Of a stretch of 64,000 nt of DNA, positions 20,167 to 30,465 are shown piece by piece; the stretch's first letter is position 1, and each line of letters begins with the position of its first letter. The notes below the pieces were generated by a model. It worked only from the letters and a program-made list of their open reading frames with translations, did no database searches and was not told the DNA's origin. Location: assembly GCF_030369635.1 (NCBI RefSeq), contig NZ_CP128474.1:1054001-1118000 (forward strand), read 5' to 3'. The position numbers were made by a program, and so were the translations under genes. This stretch comes from Microbacterium arborescens. Its GTDB lineage: Bacteria > Actinomycetota > Actinomycetes > Actinomycetales > Microbacteriaceae.

Positions 20167-22074
20167 TCAGTCGAGTTCGACCGGCGCGACCCCCGGGGTG
20201 TCGAAGCCGAAGACCTGGCCGAGGAATGCCAGCTCGCTTTCGAGCGCGTGCACGATCGTCTCCGTGCGCCGGAACCCGTGGCCCTCGCCCGCGTACAACA
20301 CGTAGGCATGGGGCACTTCCTGTGCGACGAGAGCGTCGCGGATGGCTTCCGCCTGCGCCGGGGGCACGACGGCGTCCTCGTCGCCCTGCAGAAGCAGCAG
20401 CGGCACCCGGAACCGTTCCGGCCGGCTCAGGGGCGACCGCTCGATGTAGACCTGCTCCGCTTCGGGCAGCGGGCCGATGAGCCCGTCGAGGTAGCGCGCC
20501 TCGAAGTCATGCGTCTCAGCCGCCAAGGCGCGTGCGTCGCCGACGCCGTACCGCGAGACGCCGGCACCGAACACGTCGGTTCCGACCAGCGCCGCGAGCA
20601 CGGTCCAGCCGCCCGCGGAGCCGCCCTCGATCGCGAGACGTGACGGGTCGGCGAGTCCGTCGGCGGCGAGCCCTCGGGCAGCGGTCGCGACATCGTCGAC
20701 GTCCACGACGCCCCACTGGCCCTTCAGTCGTTCGCGGTACGAGCGGCCGTAGCCCGTCGAGCCGCCGTAGTTGACGTCGAGCACGCCGATGCCGCGACTG
20801 GTGAAGTAGGCCACCTTGCTGTCCGCCGTACCGCCCACATGCGAGGTCGGACCGCCGTGTACCCACACGAGGTACGGTGGCAGCTCATCGGTCGGCGCTT
20901 CGACGTCGGGATTGGTCGGCGGGTAGGCGAAGGCGTGCACGGGGCCGTGCGGGCCTTCGGTCGTCAGCTGACGGGCGTGCGGAATCCATGCCGCATCGAC
21001 ATCGGGAGCGCCGCCGCGCACCGCGGTCGCCTCGCCGCTGTCCAGATCGACGATCCACAGCCCCGTCGCGCCCGGCATCGTGCCGCTGACGAGGGCGCTG
21101 CTGCCCGCGACATCCTCGATCTGCAGCCGCGCTGTGGCGGGTACCGGGAGCGGGACGGCGCCACCGTCGCGGTCGATGACGACGAGCTGATCCGATCCGT
21201 GCGTGCGGACGGCGACGACGCGGCCGTCATCGAGCGGCGCGTACCAGCGGGTTCCCAGCACCCACAGCCCGCCGCCTGTGTCAGCGTCGGCGGGGGAGAT
21301 CGGGGCCGGGTTCGCGTCGGCGTCGGGGTCGACGCGGTAGAGGTTCCAGCGCCCGGTCGGCTCGTCGACGACGACGAGCTGGCCATCGGGGGTCCATTCC
21401 GGCTGAAGCGCGGCCGTGCTGCCACCGGCGACGTCACGGACCCGGTGCGGGGCGCGGAGGTCGACGACGCGGATGCGGGTGCGGTCCCAGGGCATGTCCG
21501 GGTGGTCCCAGGCCACCCAGGCGAGGTGCGAGCCATCGGGTGAGAGGGCGGGCTGGGCGACGAAGTCGCTGCCGCCCGCGAGCTCGGTCACGCCCGAAGC
21601 GTGGGCGCCCGTAGCGCCGTCGATGCGCACGATGTGGCGTTCGGGAGTGCCCTCTGAGCGTTCGCGTTCGCGCACCGCGAGCAGGACGCCGCGCTGCCAG
21701 CGAAGCCCGCCGTAGTGCGTGCCGCTCTCGTCGGGGGTGAGCGCCTCGGGCTCGCCGCCGGGGCGGAGGCGACGGATGCGCTGGTCGGACTTGTCGACGA
21801 AGAACAGATCGCCGTCATCGGAGACCGCCCACGCACCTCCGCCGTACTCGTGGACGCGTGACCGGGCGTTCCAGGGGGCGGGAAGGACGACCTCGACCTC
21901 GCCGTCGCCTCGGCGGCGCACGACGGCGACGCGGCCGCCCTCGTCGGGCAGCGACTCGCCCCACCAGACCTCATCGCCGACGAAGCCGGCGCCGTCGAGG
22001 CGCAGTGACGACGAGCTCGCCCACGATGCGGTCAGGGGAGAAGGCCAGGAACCGTAGGGCAGTTGCTGCGACAT
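20167..22074 (-). CDS. S9 family prolyl oligopeptidase
   Basis: 635 aa. A seven-bladed propeller makes up the N-terminal 370 or so residues (repeats such as ALSPDGSHLAWVAWD). The C-terminal alpha/beta-hydrolase domain has the nucleophile in EGGSAGGW, the acid in LLLLQGDEDAVVPP and the His in GEGHGFR. No signal peptide is present, so it should be cytoplasmic. It is likely a dipeptidyl or acylaminoacyl peptidase; the specificity cannot be told. TAGCGT (minus strand, 22081-22086) lies 6 bases before the ATG, giving another leaderless start. Confidence 0.88.
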   Translation of the reverse strand: MSQQLPYGSWPSPLTASWASSSSLRLDGAGFVGDEVWWGESLPDEGGRVAVVRRRGDGEVEVVLPAPWNARSRVHEYGGGAWAVSDDGDLFFVDKSDQRIRRLRPGGEPEALTPDESGTHYGGLRWQRGVLLAVRERERSEGTPERHIVRIDGATGAHASGVTELAGGSDFVAQPALSPDGSHLAWVAWDHPDMPWDRTRIRVVDLRAPHRVRDVAGGSTAALQPEWTPDGQLVVVDEPTGRWNLYRVDPDADANPAPISPADADTGGGLWVLGTRWYAPLDDGRVVAVRTHGSDQLVVIDRDGGAVPLPVPATARLQIEDVAGSSALVSGTMPGATGLWIVDLDSGEATAVRGGAPDVDAAWIPHARQLTTEGPHGPVHAFAYPPTNPDVEAPTDELPPYLVWVHGGPTSHVGGTADSKVAYFTSRGIGVLDVNYGGSTGYGRSYRERLKGQWGVVDVDDVATAARGLAADGLADPSRLAIEGGSAGGWTVLAALVGTDVFGAGVSRYGVGDARALAAETHDFEARYLDGLIGPLPEAEQVYIERSPLSRPERFRVPLLLLQGDEDAVVPPAQAEAIRDALVAQEVPHAYVLYAGEGHGFRRTETIVHALESELAFLGQVFGFDTPGVAPVELD

Positions 22075-22141
22075 ACCGCCACGCTACGCGAGCCGCGGCA
22101 CCCCGCGGCGAGATGACGGGAGGTGCGCGGCGGCGCGCGGG

Positions 22142-22807
22142 TCAGACGGCGCGGAGGACGGCGACCACCTTGCCGAGGAGCGTCGCGTCGTCGCCGAGGA
22201 TCGGCTCGAAGGCGGAGTTGCGGGGGAGGAGCCAGGTGTGACCGTCGCGCTGACGGAGTGTCTTCACGGTCGCCTCGCCGTCGAGCATCGCGGCGACGAT
22301 CTCTCCGTTGTCGGCTGTCGCCTGTGCGCGCACGACGACCCAGTCGCCGTCGCAGATGGCCGCATCGATCATCGAGTCGCCGACGACCTTGAGCATGAAG
22401 AGCTCTCCCTTGCCGACGAGCTGGCGTGGCAGCGGGAAGATCTCCTCGACCTGCTGGTCGGCGGTGATCGGGACCCCGGCCGCGATCCGGCCCACGAGAG
22501 GGACCAGGGCGGCGTCGCCGAGAGCGGGCGCCGCATCGGCCGGGTTCTCACCGGCCGTGCCGGGGAGGTCGATCAGGACCTCCATCGCCCGGGTCTTGCC
22601 GGGGTCGCGGCGGAGGTAGCCGCTGAGCTCGAGCTGGTTCAGCTGGTGGGTGACGCTCGAGAGCGACTTGAGGCCGACCGCGTCGCCGATCTCGCGCATG
22701 CTCGGCGGATAGCCGTTGCGGGCGATCGCGTGCTGGATCACCTCGAGGATCGCGAGCTGCTTGTCGCTCAGATTCTTGCGTCGTCGCGTCTGCGGCTTCT
22801 CGCTCAT
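22142..22807 (-). CDS. lexA: LexA repressor
   Basis: 221-aa SOS repressor. The N-terminal winged helix (residues 13-75, with [21 protein letters not shown]) binds SOS boxes. The C-terminal peptidase has the A110-G111 cleavage site, nucleophile S145 (VVGDSMID) and K182 (ATVKTL). RecA filaments stimulate self-cleavage. AGGAGA lies about 10 bases before the ATG. The divergent region to the LysM gene holds one SOS box, so lexA is probably autoregulated. Confidence 0.97.
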   Translation of the reverse strand: MSEKPQTRRRKNLSDKQLAILEVIQHAIARNGYPPSMREIGDAVGLKSLSSVTHQLNQLELSGYLRRDPGKTRAMEVLIDLPGTAGENPADAAPALGDAALVPLVGRIAAGVPITADQQVEEIFPLPRQLVGKGELFMLKVVGDSMIDAAICDGDWVVVRAQATADNGEIVAAMLDGEATVKTLRQRDGHTWLLPRNSAFEPILGDDATLLGKVVAVLRAV

Positions 22808-22974
22808 ACCGCCGGTCTCCTGTCGTCACGCCCCGTCCCCGACCCGATGTCGGAGGTTCGTGGTGGGCTCTCGCTGTCGAAAAGGTAGCCCGATACGACG
22901 GCGACATCACGGAACGCTCCGCGTGTCTCTTCGATCGGTCTCCGATTTCGGTGGGTGGTTGACACCACACAATA

Positions 22975-22990
22975 TCGAAGATACGTTCGG
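22975..22990 (+). promoter_or_regulatory. SOS box between lexA and the LysM gene
   Basis: TCGAAGATACGTTCGG matches the LexA box TCGAAC-N4-GTTCGA at 10 of 12 defined positions. It is the only such site in the divergent intergenic region, so it probably serves both lexA (minus) and the LysM protein (plus). Confidence 0.72.
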
Positions 22991-23063
22991 AACCGAAGTT
23001 CGCACCCGTCTCTCCCGGCCGAGAGGCGAGGGCGAATCTTCCTACCGCTCCCGAGGAGATGTC

Positions 23064-23423
23064 ATGACCACGATCGATGCCCGCTTCGCACCGGCCCCCC
23101 GTACCCGCCTGCGTATGACGCGCCGCGGACGCCGCGTCGTTGCGACGATCGCCGCCCTCCCGGCGGTCGTCGCCATCACTGCGGTCGCACTCTCCGGCGG
23201 TGGCGCGCTCGCCTCGAACGACGCAGGGGCGCCCGCGGGCTCGTTCACGACCGTCACCGTGATGTCGGGGGAGTCCCTCTGGTCGATCGCCGAAGAGGTC
23301 GCCCCCGCGGCCGACCCCCGCGACGTCGTCGACGCGATCGTCCGACTCAACGCGCTCGGCTCGGGTCAGCTCGAGGCCGGCCAGACGCTGGCCATCCCGC
23401 TCGAGTACACGGGCGCCAGCTGA
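23064..23423 (+). CDS. LysM-domain protein, probable SOS-controlled division inhibitor (YneA/Rv2719c-like)
   Basis: 119 aa. A basic N-terminus (RTRLRMTRRGRR) is followed by one membrane segment (about residues 28-52) and an external LysM domain (about 64-116) with TVMSGESLWSIAEEVAP, DVVDAIVRLNAL and LEAGQTLAIP. Divergence from lexA, size and layout match Bacillus YneA and mycobacterial Rv2719c, which delay division during DNA damage. GAGGAGA precedes the ATG. The role is inferred from context and architecture; hydrolase residues are not seen. Confidence 0.78.
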   Translation: MTTIDARFAPAPRTRLRMTRRGRRVVATIAALPAVVAITAVALSGGGALASNDAGAPAGSFTTVTVMSGESLWSIAEEVAPAADPRDVVDAIVRLNALGSGQLEAGQTLAIPLEYTGAS

Positions 23424-23481
23424 CGAGCTGCTGCGCGCGGTGAGTCCGCCGAGTTCGGTCACTCGACGACGCGCTGCGGCC

Positions 23482-23487
23482 TAGCAT
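23482..23487 (+). promoter_or_regulatory. Candidate -10 (TAGCAT) of leaderless hisC
   Basis: TAGCAT lies 7 bases before the ATG at 23495. It overlaps an ATG at 23486 that would otherwise look like the start, so it argues for the downstream start. Confidence 0.5.
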
Positions 23488-23494
23488 GGGTGGG

Positions 23495-24580
23495 ATGAGC
23501 CCGAGTCTGGATGATCTGCCCCTCAGAGACGATCTGAGAGGCCTCACCCCGTACGGTGCCCCTCAGGCGCCGCTCCCGGTCGCGCTGAACGTCAACGAGA
23601 ACACGCATCCGGTTCCCGAAGAGGTCGCCGACGACATCCTGGATGCCGTCGCCCGTGCCCTGCGAGATGTCAACCGCTATCCCGATCGAGAGTTCACCCA
23701 CCTGCGCGAGTCCTTCGCCGAGTACCTGGGCCACGGTCTCACGGCGGATCGGATCTGGGCTGCGAACGGATCGAACGAGGTGCTGCAGCACCTGCTCCAG
23801 GCCTTCGGCGGACCGGGCCGCACCGCGATGGGCTTCGGCCCCACCTACTCGATGTACCCGCTGCTGACGCGCGCGACCGGCGCGCAGTACGTCGCGGGGA
23901 CGCGTGCGCCCGACTTCACGCTCGACGCCGCTTCCGCCGCAGCGCAGGTCGCCGATCTGCGGCCCGACGTCGTCTTCCTCTGCGCCCCGAACAACCCGAC
24001 CGGCACACCTCTCGGTCTCGACGTCATCGAGGCTGTCTACGACGCGACCGACGGCATCGTGATCGTCGACGAGGCCTACCAGGAGTTCGCGCCGCGCGAG
24101 AGCTCTTCCGCTCTGACGCTTCTCGGAGGTCGCGAACGGCTCGTCGTGTCGCGCACGATGAGCAAGGCGTTCGCGTTCGCCGGCGCGCGCGTGGGCTACC
24201 TCGCGGCCGACGCCACGCTGATCGACGCCCTGCGTCTCGTGCGCCTGCCGTACCACCTGAGCGGTCTGACGCAGGCGGCGGCGACCGCTGCGCTGTCGCA
24301 CTCGTCGACGATGCTGCGCATGGTCGACGAGATCGTCGCGCAGCGAGACCGGATGTCGGCGACGCTCGACGCACTCGGCTACCGCGCCTACGAGAGCTGG
24401 ACGAACTTCGTCCTGTTCGACGGCGTCGACGATCCGCAGCGCACGTGGCAGGCGCTGTACGACCGCGGCATCCTCGTGCGCGACGTGGGCATCCCGCGCA
24501 GTCTGCGTGTCAGCGCCGGTACGGAAGACGAGACGACCGCCTTCCTCGAGGCACTGGCCTCGATAGACTCGGAGGCATGA
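23495..24580 (+). CDS. hisC: Histidinol-phosphate aminotransferase
   Basis: 361-aa class I/II PLP aminotransferase for the seventh step of histidine synthesis. Visible marks are [11 protein letters not shown] and [18 protein letters not shown] at the N-terminus, [23 protein letters not shown], and the PLP lysine in [17 protein letters not shown]. The C-terminal [19 protein letters not shown] binds substrate. It heads the cluster hisC-hisB-hisH-priA; no hisD is beside it, unlike most actinobacterial his operons. Its stop overlaps hisB (ATGA). Confidence 0.94.
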   Translation: MSPSLDDLPLRDDLRGLTPYGAPQAPLPVALNVNENTHPVPEEVADDILDAVARALRDVNRYPDREFTHLRESFAEYLGHGLTADRIWAANGSNEVLQHLLQAFGGPGRTAMGFGPTYSMYPLLTRATGAQYVAGTRAPDFTLDAASAAAQVADLRPDVVFLCAPNNPTGTPLGLDVIEAVYDATDGIVIVDEAYQEFAPRESSSALTLLGGRERLVVSRTMSKAFAFAGARVGYLAADATLIDALRLVRLPYHLSGLTQAAATAALSHSSTMLRMVDEIVAQRDRMSATLDALGYRAYESWTNFVLFDGVDDPQRTWQALYDRGILVRDVGIPRSLRVSAGTEDETTAFLEALASIDSEA

Positions 24581-25182
24581 CCAGCCCCCGAACGGCCAGC
24601 ATCCGTCGCGCCACGAGCGAGTCGAGCGTCGAGCTCGAGCTCGACCTCGACGGCACCGGGAGCAGCACGATCGAGACGACCGTGCCGTTCTTCGACCACC
24701 TGCTGACGGCGTTCGCGAAGCACTCGCTCACCGACCTCACCGTGCGCGCGACGGGCGACACGCACATCGACGCGCACCACACGGTCGAGGACGTCGCGAT
24801 CGTGCTGGGGCAGGCGCTGCGTTCCGCCCTGGGCGACAAGTCGGGCATCTCCCGCTACGGTGACGCGCTCGTTCCGCTCGACGAAGCGCTCGCGCAGGCC
24901 GTCGTCGACATCTCGGGGCGCCCCTATCTCGTCCACACGGGCGAGCCCGAGGGCTACGAATACCACCTCATCGGCGGACACTTCACCGGGTCGCTCGTGC
25001 GGCACACGTTCGAGGCCATCGCGTTCAACGCCGGCCTGACGATGCACGTCACGGTGCTGGGCGGGCGCGACCCCCACCACATCGCGGAGGCGGAGTACAA
25101 GGCGTTCGCGCGCGCGTTCCGACAGGCCAAGGCGCTCGATCCGCTCGTACACGGCATCCCCAGCACGAAGGGCGCCCTATGA
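24577..25182 (+). CDS. hisB: Imidazoleglycerol-phosphate dehydratase
   Basis: 201-aa monofunctional enzyme that dehydrates imidazole glycerol phosphate. The metal-binding His motifs are complete: [32 protein letters not shown] and the C-terminal [23 protein letters not shown] lies 1 base before the ATG, and TAGACT at 24564-24569 is 7 bases upstream, so an internal promoter is possible. It overlaps hisC and hisH by ATGA. Confidence 0.96.
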   Translation: MTSPRTASIRRATSESSVELELDLDGTGSSTIETTVPFFDHLLTAFAKHSLTDLTVRATGDTHIDAHHTVEDVAIVLGQALRSALGDKSGISRYGDALVPLDEALAQAVVDISGRPYLVHTGEPEGYEYHLIGGHFTGSLVRHTFEAIAFNAGLTMHVTVLGGRDPHHIAEAEYKAFARAFRQAKALDPLVHGIPSTKGAL

Positions 25183-25856
25183 CCGAGGGCGACGCGACCG
25201 GGGCCGACGCGACCGGGAGGGCGCCGCTCGTCGCTGTGCTCGACTACGGGTCGGGCAACGTCCACTCGGCGGTGAAGGCTCTGTCGGCCGCAGGTGCCGA
25301 CGCCCGCCTGACGTCGGATCGCGGCCTGATCCGCGACGCCGACGGGCTCCTGGTGCCGGGAGTCGGTGCGTTCAGCGCCGTCATGTCGGCCCTCCGATCG
25401 AGCCGCGGTGACGAGATCATCGAGCGCCGTCTGGCCGGCGGTCGTCCGGTCCTGGGTATCTGCGTCGGGATGCAGATCATGTTCGGCAACGGCGTCGAGC
25501 GCGGTGACGACACCCCGGGCCTCGGGCAGTGGCCGGGCACCGTCACCGAGCTGCAGGCACCCGTGCTGCCCCACATGGGCTGGAACACCGTGCGAGCAGG
25601 GGCGGGGTCGACTCTGTTCGACGGACTGGAGGACGAACGGTTCTACTTCGTCCACTCGTATGGCGCACAGGACTGGACGCTCGAAGTCATGAAGCCGTTC
25701 GCCGAGCCCGTGCTGACGTGGTGCGACTACGGCAGACCGTTCCTCGCGGCGGTCGAGAACGGGCCGCTCTCGGCCACGCAGTTCCACCCCGAGAAGTCGG
25801 GCGCAGCCGGCATCCGACTCCTCGCCAATTGGATCGGCGCCCTGCCGCGCCACTAG
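25179..25856 (+). CDS. hisH: Imidazole glycerol phosphate synthase, glutaminase subunit
   Basis: 225-aa class I glutamine amidotransferase that supplies ammonia to HisF. The nucleophile Cys lies in [11 protein letters not shown], and the His-Glu pair in [22 protein letters not shown] and [13 protein letters not shown] mark the N-terminal fold. The first 16 residues (DATGADATG repeat) are an extra tail. The HisF partner is not in the window. It is coupled to hisB by ATGA. Confidence 0.95.
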   Translation: MTEGDATGADATGRAPLVAVLDYGSGNVHSAVKALSAAGADARLTSDRGLIRDADGLLVPGVGAFSAVMSALRSSRGDEIIERRLAGGRPVLGICVGMQIMFGNGVERGDDTPGLGQWPGTVTELQAPVLPHMGWNTVRAGAGSTLFDGLEDERFYFVHSYGAQDWTLEVMKPFAEPVLTWCDYGRPFLAAVENGPLSATQFHPEKSGAAGIRLLANWIGALPRH

Positions 25857-25912
25857 TCTCCCTCTGGTGCGTTCGCATGGACGAGCGCGCATCCCGACAC
25901 CTCTGGAATGTG

Positions 25913-26659
25913 ATGAACGACTTCGCGTCCACCCCCGAACTGATCCTCCTGCCCGCCGTCGACGTCGCCGACGGGAAGGCCGTGCGCCTCACCCAGGGTG
26001 AGGCCGGCAGCGAGACGACCTACGGCGATCCCGTCGATGCCGCCCTCGCCTGGGCCAAGCAGGGCGCGCAGTGGATCCATCTCGTCGATCTCGACGCAGC
26101 CTTCGGCCGAGGCAACAACACCTCCGTGCTCCGCAAGGTCATCAAGCAGGTCAAGGGCGTGCAGATCGAGCTGTCGGGCGGCATCCGCGACGACGCGACG
26201 CTCGAGGCCGCGCTCGAGAGCGGGGCGACGCGCATCAACCTCGGCACCGCCGCGCTCGAGAACCCGGAGTGGGCCGCCGACGTCATCGGACGCTACGGCG
26301 ACGCGATCGCGGTCGGACTCGACGTCCGCGGCACGACGCTCGCCGCGCGCGGCTGGACGCGCGACGGCGGCGACCTGTGGGACGTTCTCGAGCGGCTCGA
26401 GGACGCCGGCTGCAGCCGCTACGTCGTCACCGATGTGACGAAGGACGGCACGCTGCAGGGGCCGAACATCGAGCTGCTGCGCGAGATCACCTCCCGCACG
26501 CCGAAGCCGGTCGTCGCATCGGGCGGCATCTCGAGCCTCGACGACATCGCCGCGCTGCGCGAGCTCGTGCCGCTCGGGGTCGAGGGCGCGATCGTCGGCA
26601 AGGCTCTCTATGCTGGCGCTTTCACGCTGGCCGAGGCGCTGGATGTCGCCGGAGACTGA
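25913..26659 (+). CDS. priA: Bifunctional phosphoribosyl isomerase PriA (HisA/TrpF)
   Basis: 248-aa TIM barrel. In actinobacteria this enzyme isomerises both ProFAR (histidine path) and phosphoribosylanthranilate (tryptophan path). Catalytic residues lie in [15 protein letters not shown] and, in the second half, [31 protein letters not shown] and [13 protein letters not shown] are the phosphate-binding loops. The bifunctional role is assumed from the phylum. The ATG at 25877 is an alternative start that would add 12 residues. Confidence 0.9.
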   Translation: MNDFASTPELILLPAVDVADGKAVRLTQGEAGSETTYGDPVDAALAWAKQGAQWIHLVDLDAAFGRGNNTSVLRKVIKQVKGVQIELSGGIRDDATLEAALESGATRINLGTAALENPEWAADVIGRYGDAIAVGLDVRGTTLAARGWTRDGGDLWDVLERLEDAGCSRYVVTDVTKDGTLQGPNIELLREITSRTPKPVVASGGISSLDDIAALRELVPLGVEGAIVGKALYAGAFTLAEALDVAGD

Positions 26660-27425
26660 CGACGGCTGCGGCCATGCGGCCGATTCGGCTGGGGTCCCCT
26701 GGGAGGGGCGCAGCTTCGAGTCGAACCCGCACGCCGGTGACGACGGCTCCGCCGATCCCGCTCTGCTCGCCGCCCTCGAGGCGTTCCGCGCCGGCACGGG
26801 CGATGCGGTCGCGGTCGTCGAGGCGTATCGCGCTGCGCGCCTGCTGATCCCGCTCGTCCCCGAGAAGGGCGACGACGGAGTCGGGCCCGCGGGATTGCGC
26901 GTCGACAAGACGCAGGAGCTGTCGATCGTCACGGTCGCCGCCCCCGATGGTCGTCGGGTGCTGCCGGTGTTCACCTCGGTCGCGGCGCTGGGGCGGTGGG
27001 ATGCCGTTGCCCGACCGGTCCCGGCCGACGGTGTGCGCACGGCGATGGCCGCGGCGTCCGACGACACCGATCTGATCGTGATCGATCCGGGCTCCGAGAC
27101 GGAGTTCGTGCTGCGGCGACCTGCCGTCTGGGCGATCGGGCAGGGCTTGGCCTGGGAGCCGGCTCCCACCTCGCCCGAGGTCTTCACCGCTCTTCAGGCG
27201 AGCATCGGGGGCGAGCTCGCGGTGCTCGACCTGTCGGTCGCGGCGGGGGATCCCGACGCACGGATGCGCGGCCCCGAGCTGATCGTCCGGCTTCATCTCA
27301 TCGACGGACTGGATGCCGCCGAACTCGACGCCGTGCTGTCGCGACTGGCGTCGCGATGGGCCGCCGACGACCGCATCGCGGTGCTCGTCGACTCGCTGAC
27401 CGTCAAGCTCGTCCGAGCCTCCTGA
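26643..27425 (+). CDS. SseB family protein
   Basis: 260 aa. The segment from about residue 70 to 170 ([73 protein letters not shown]) is the SseB N-terminal domain. Its molecular function in actinobacteria is unknown. The ATG used lies inside the end of priA, whose stop it overlaps by 17 bp. In actinobacteria it is often found between the his genes and infC, as here. Confidence 0.8.
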   Translation: MSPETDDGCGHAADSAGVPWEGRSFESNPHAGDDGSADPALLAALEAFRAGTGDAVAVVEAYRAARLLIPLVPEKGDDGVGPAGLRVDKTQELSIVTVAAPDGRRVLPVFTSVAALGRWDAVARPVPADGVRTAMAAASDDTDLIVIDPGSETEFVLRRPAVWAIGQGLAWEPAPTSPEVFTALQASIGGELAVLDLSVAAGDPDARMRGPELIVRLHLIDGLDAAELDAVLSRLASRWAADDRIAVLVDSLTVKLVRAS

Positions 27426-27465
27426 CGGAGGTTCCGGGCCCGGGGTGACCGAGCCCGAAGCGGCC

Positions 27466-27870
27466 TCAGTTGACGGGGCCGGTGAACTTCTCGCCGGGGC
27501 CCTTGCCGATCGGGTCGGGGATCGTGGATGCCTCGCGGAAGGCGAGCTGCAGCGAGCGCAGGCCGTCACGCAGCGACCGTGCGTGCATGTCGCTGATCTC
27601 GGGGGCACCGGCGGTGATGAGGCCGGCGAGGGCATTGATGAGCTTCCGCGCCTCGTCGAGGTCGAGCTGCGTGGCGGGGTCGTCGGCGAGTCCGACCTTG
27701 ACCGCGGCTGCGCTCATGAGATGCACGGCGGCGGTCGTGATGACCTCGACGGCGGGAACGTCGGCGATGTCGCGGGTGGCTGCCGAGGCGGCGCGCTCCT
27801 GCTCCTCCCACCGCTGGCGACGAGCCTCGTCGTCGGTGAAAGTGATGTTGTCGGCGGGGTTCGTGTCCAC
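27466..27870 (-). CDS. DUF1844 domain protein
   Basis: 134 aa, cytoplasmic. The C-terminal 80 or so residues (PAVEVITTAAVHLMSAAAVKVGL, LDEARKLINALAGLITAGAP) are DUF1844, a helical family of unknown function with a DxxxAxxxID-type pattern. The GTG start is chosen with the weak GAGAG upstream; an ATG ten codons further up has no better signal. It is divergent from infC, with only about 15 bp to the infC -10 hexamer, and convergent with the SseB gene. Confidence 0.78.
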   Translation of the reverse strand: MDTNPADNITFTDDEARRQRWEEQERAASAATRDIADVPAVEVITTAAVHLMSAAAVKVGLADDPATQLDLDEARKLINALAGLITAGAPEISDMHARSLRDGLRSLQLAFREASTIPDPIGKGPGEKFTGPVN

Positions 27871-27884
27871 GTGTCGCTCTCTGC

Positions 27885-27890
27885 TAGACT
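27885..27890 (+). promoter_or_regulatory. Candidate -10 (TAGACT) of the infC-rpmI-rplT operon
   Basis: TAGACT stands about 240 bases before the infC start, so the transcript would carry a leader of about 230 nt. Confidence 0.5.
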
Positions 27891-27896
27891 GTGCGG

Positions 27897-28130
27897 GCAC
27901 CGGAGTGTTCTACTCCGGATCGAAAGAGGATCACATCCCACCCGCGCTTGCCGTTCCAGGCTACCGGGTCATGCACTCCGCTCCGTCCGTTTCACCGCGG
28001 CCGGAGTAGCCAGGGTGCGGAACACGAATGCCGACGCACGTGCGTCGTGCGGGGTGGATGCGATGCTCTTCCGCCCGGGTGGCGTCCTCGCTTCCCGGTG
28101 GCCACCACCGCACGAACAGGAGTTCCGCAC
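27897..28130 (+). promoter_or_regulatory. Long 5' leader of infC with hairpins
   Basis: The leader has no convincing ORF. It holds a perfect 7-bp hairpin at 27901-27919 (CCGGAGT, loop GTTCT, ACTCCGG) and a perfect 16-bp palindrome CGACGCACGTGCGTCG at 28032-28047. AGGAG at 28118-28122 is the infC Shine-Dalgarno sequence. infC leaders are regulated by L20 or by IF3 itself in other bacteria; the mechanism here is not known. Confidence 0.55.
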
Positions 28131-28757
<627 letters not shown>

Positions 28758-28801
28758 CCCCCAGACTCCCGCCTCGCGGGATACACAACGAAGGAAGAGA
28801 C

Positions 28802-28996
28802 ATGCCGAAGCAGAAGACCCACTCGGGTGCCAAGAAGCGCTTCAAGGTCACCGGCAGCGGAAAGATCAAGAAGCAGCAGGCGAACCTCCGCCACAACTTC
28901 GAAGGCAAGCCCACCAAGCGCACGCGCCGTCTGTCGGCCGACAAGATCCTGGCTCCCGGCGACGCAAAGGTCGCCAAGAAGCTCCTCGGCATCTGA
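28802..28996 (+). CDS. rpmI: 50S ribosomal protein L35
   Basis: 64-aa basic ribosomal protein. [20 protein letters not shown] and [10 protein letters not shown] are the family signature. It sits 44 bp after infC, with AAGGAAGAGA upstream, and 32 bp before rplT in the universal infC-rpmI-rplT order. Confidence 0.98.
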   Translation: MPKQKTHSGAKKRFKVTGSGKIKKQQANLRHNFEGKPTKRTRRLSADKILAPGDAKVAKKLLGI

Positions 28997-29028
28997 GCGC
29001 TGCTGCGCACGAATAGGAAACAAACGAA

Positions 29029-29409
29029 ATGGCTAGAGTCAAGCGGGCCGTAAACGCCCACAAGAAGCGTCGCGTCATCCTCGAGCGCGCGTCCGGTTAC
29101 CGCGGACAGCGTTCGCGCCTGTACCGCAAGGCGAAGGAGCAGGTCACCCACTCGCTCGTCTACGCGTACCGTGACCGTCGCAAGCGCAAGGGCGACTTCC
29201 GTCGTCTGTGGATCCAGCGCATCAACGCCGCTGCCCGTCAGAACGGCATCACCTACAACCGCTTCATCCAGGGCCTCGGCCTCGCGGGTGTGCAGGTCGA
29301 CCGTCGTATGCTCGCCGAGCTCGCCGTGAACGAGCCCGCCGTCTTCGCGTCGCTCGTGGCGACGGCCAAGGGCGCTCTGCCCGCCGACGTCAACGCGCCC
29401 AAGGCCTGA
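29029..29409 (+). CDS. rplT: 50S ribosomal protein L20
   Basis: 126 aa. L20 nucleates early 23S rRNA folding. [15 protein letters not shown], then [19 protein letters not shown] and [16 protein letters not shown] are conserved. In other bacteria L20 also represses this operon by binding the infC leader. A strong hairpin follows. Confidence 0.98.
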   Translation: MARVKRAVNAHKKRRVILERASGYRGQRSRLYRKAKEQVTHSLVYAYRDRRKRKGDFRRLWIQRINAAARQNGITYNRFIQGLGLAGVQVDRRMLAELAVNEPAVFASLVATAKGALPADVNAPKA

Positions 29410-29436
29410 TCGGGTCTTCGCGTTCCACGCACCGCA

Positions 29437-29472
29437 CGAAGGGGCGTCCTCCGAGAGGAGGGCGCCCCTTCG
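29437..29472 (+). terminator. Hairpin terminator after rplT
   Basis: A 16-bp stem (29437-29452 with 29457-29472, one G-T pair) carries a GAGA loop. It ends the infC operon just before the promoter of the methyltransferase gene. Confidence 0.82.
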
Positions 29473-29475
29473 CCG

Positions 29476-29481
29476 TATGCT
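29476..29481 (+). promoter_or_regulatory. Candidate -10 (TATGCT) of the TrmH-family gene
   Basis: TATGCT lies 6 bases before the GTG at 29488. This is another leaderless arrangement, placed right after the rplT terminator. Confidence 0.5.
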
Positions 29482-29487
29482 GAAAAC

Positions 29488-30285
29488 GTGCTCGAGAACC
29501 CCCGGTCGCCCCGCGTGCGCGCCGTCGCCAAACTGACCAAGCGCAGTGCGCGTCAGGAGACCGGTCTCTTCCTGCTCGAGGGCCCTCAGGCCGCGCGCGA
29601 GGCCTTGGCCTACCGAGCCGACACGCTCGTCGAGATCTTCGCGACGCCGAGCGCGATCGAGCGGCATCCCGAGCTGGCCGCGAGCGCGGAGCGGGCCGGC
29701 GTCGCCGTCGTCTCGGCGAGCGAGGCCGTGCTCGAGGCAATGGCCGACACGGTCACCCCGCAGGGCATCGTGGCCGTCGCGCGTCAGTCGCCGTCGTCGC
29801 TCGACGACATCTTCGCCACACGGCCCCGACTCGTTGCGATCTGCGAAGAGGTGCGAGACCCCGGCAACCTCGGCACGATCATCCGGGCGGCGGATGCGGC
29901 GGGCGCGGATGCCGTCGTGCTGACGGGTCGCACCGTCGACCCCTACAACCCCAAGGTGGTGCGCTCGACCACAGGGTCGCTGTTCCACCTTCCGATCGCG
30001 CTCGGTGTCGAGCTCGACGCCGCCGTCGAACAGGCCCATGCTGCCGGACTGCGGGTCGTGGCCGCCGATGTGAAGGGCGAGGAGTTCCTCGAGCACCGCG
30101 TGACCCTCGCCGATCCGACCGCGTGGCTGTTCGGGAACGAGGCGCGCGGACTGGCCGACGAGGCCCTGGCCCGGGCCGACCTCGCCCTGCGCCTGCCTAT
30201 CTACGGCGCCGCCGAGTCGCTCAACCTCGCCACCGCCGCGAGCGTCTGCCTGTACGAGACCGCGTTCGCCCAGCGCGCCGGCTGA
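29488..30285 (+). CDS. TrmH/SpoU family RNA 2'-O-methyltransferase
   Basis: 265 aa. An N-terminal RNA-binding domain (SpoU_sub_bind; LFLLEGPQAAREAL) precedes the SPOUT knot. Motif 1 is CEEVRDPGNLGTIIRAADAAGAD, motif 2 WLFGNEARGL and motif 3 LRLPIYGAAESLNLATAASVCLYE. The family makes 2'-O-methyl residues in rRNA or tRNA. Position between rplT and pheST is common in actinobacteria and suggests a 23S rRNA target; this is an inference. Confidence 0.9.
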   Translation: MLENPRSPRVRAVAKLTKRSARQETGLFLLEGPQAAREALAYRADTLVEIFATPSAIERHPELAASAERAGVAVVSASEAVLEAMADTVTPQGIVAVARQSPSSLDDIFATRPRLVAICEEVRDPGNLGTIIRAADAAGADAVVLTGRTVDPYNPKVVRSTTGSLFHLPIALGVELDAAVEQAHAAGLRVVAADVKGEEFLEHRVTLADPTAWLFGNEARGLADEALARADLALRLPIYGAAESLNLATAASVCLYETAFAQRAG

Positions 30286-30451
30286 CCCCGTCTTCCACCG
30301 GTCGAGTCGCCGGAAAGTGTGGGTCCGGCCCGCGCGGCATCCGCAGTTCATGGCGACTCGATGGATGCGGATGGGCGCGCCGTGTATTCCGATTTTGTTA
30401 CAGATCGGTGACTCGACGGGTTCGCGGCCACCTCGGGCGGGGGAGTGCTCT

Positions 30452-30457
30452 TAGTGT
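30452..30457 (+). promoter_or_regulatory. Candidate -10 (TAGTGT) of the glu operon
   Basis: TAGTGT lies 8 bases before the gluA ATG. The 166 bp upstream also hold an imperfect 9-bp inverted repeat (30303-30311 with 30352-30360) that could end the methyltransferase transcript, though its loop is long. Confidence 0.45.
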
Positions 30458-30465
30458 GAACTCTT

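Noticed and set aside
30303..30360. Inverted repeat CGAGTCGCC/GGCGACTCG after the TrmH-family gene
   Set aside because: Nine-base arms with a loop of about 40 bases are weak as a terminator, and no relation to other repeats was seen.
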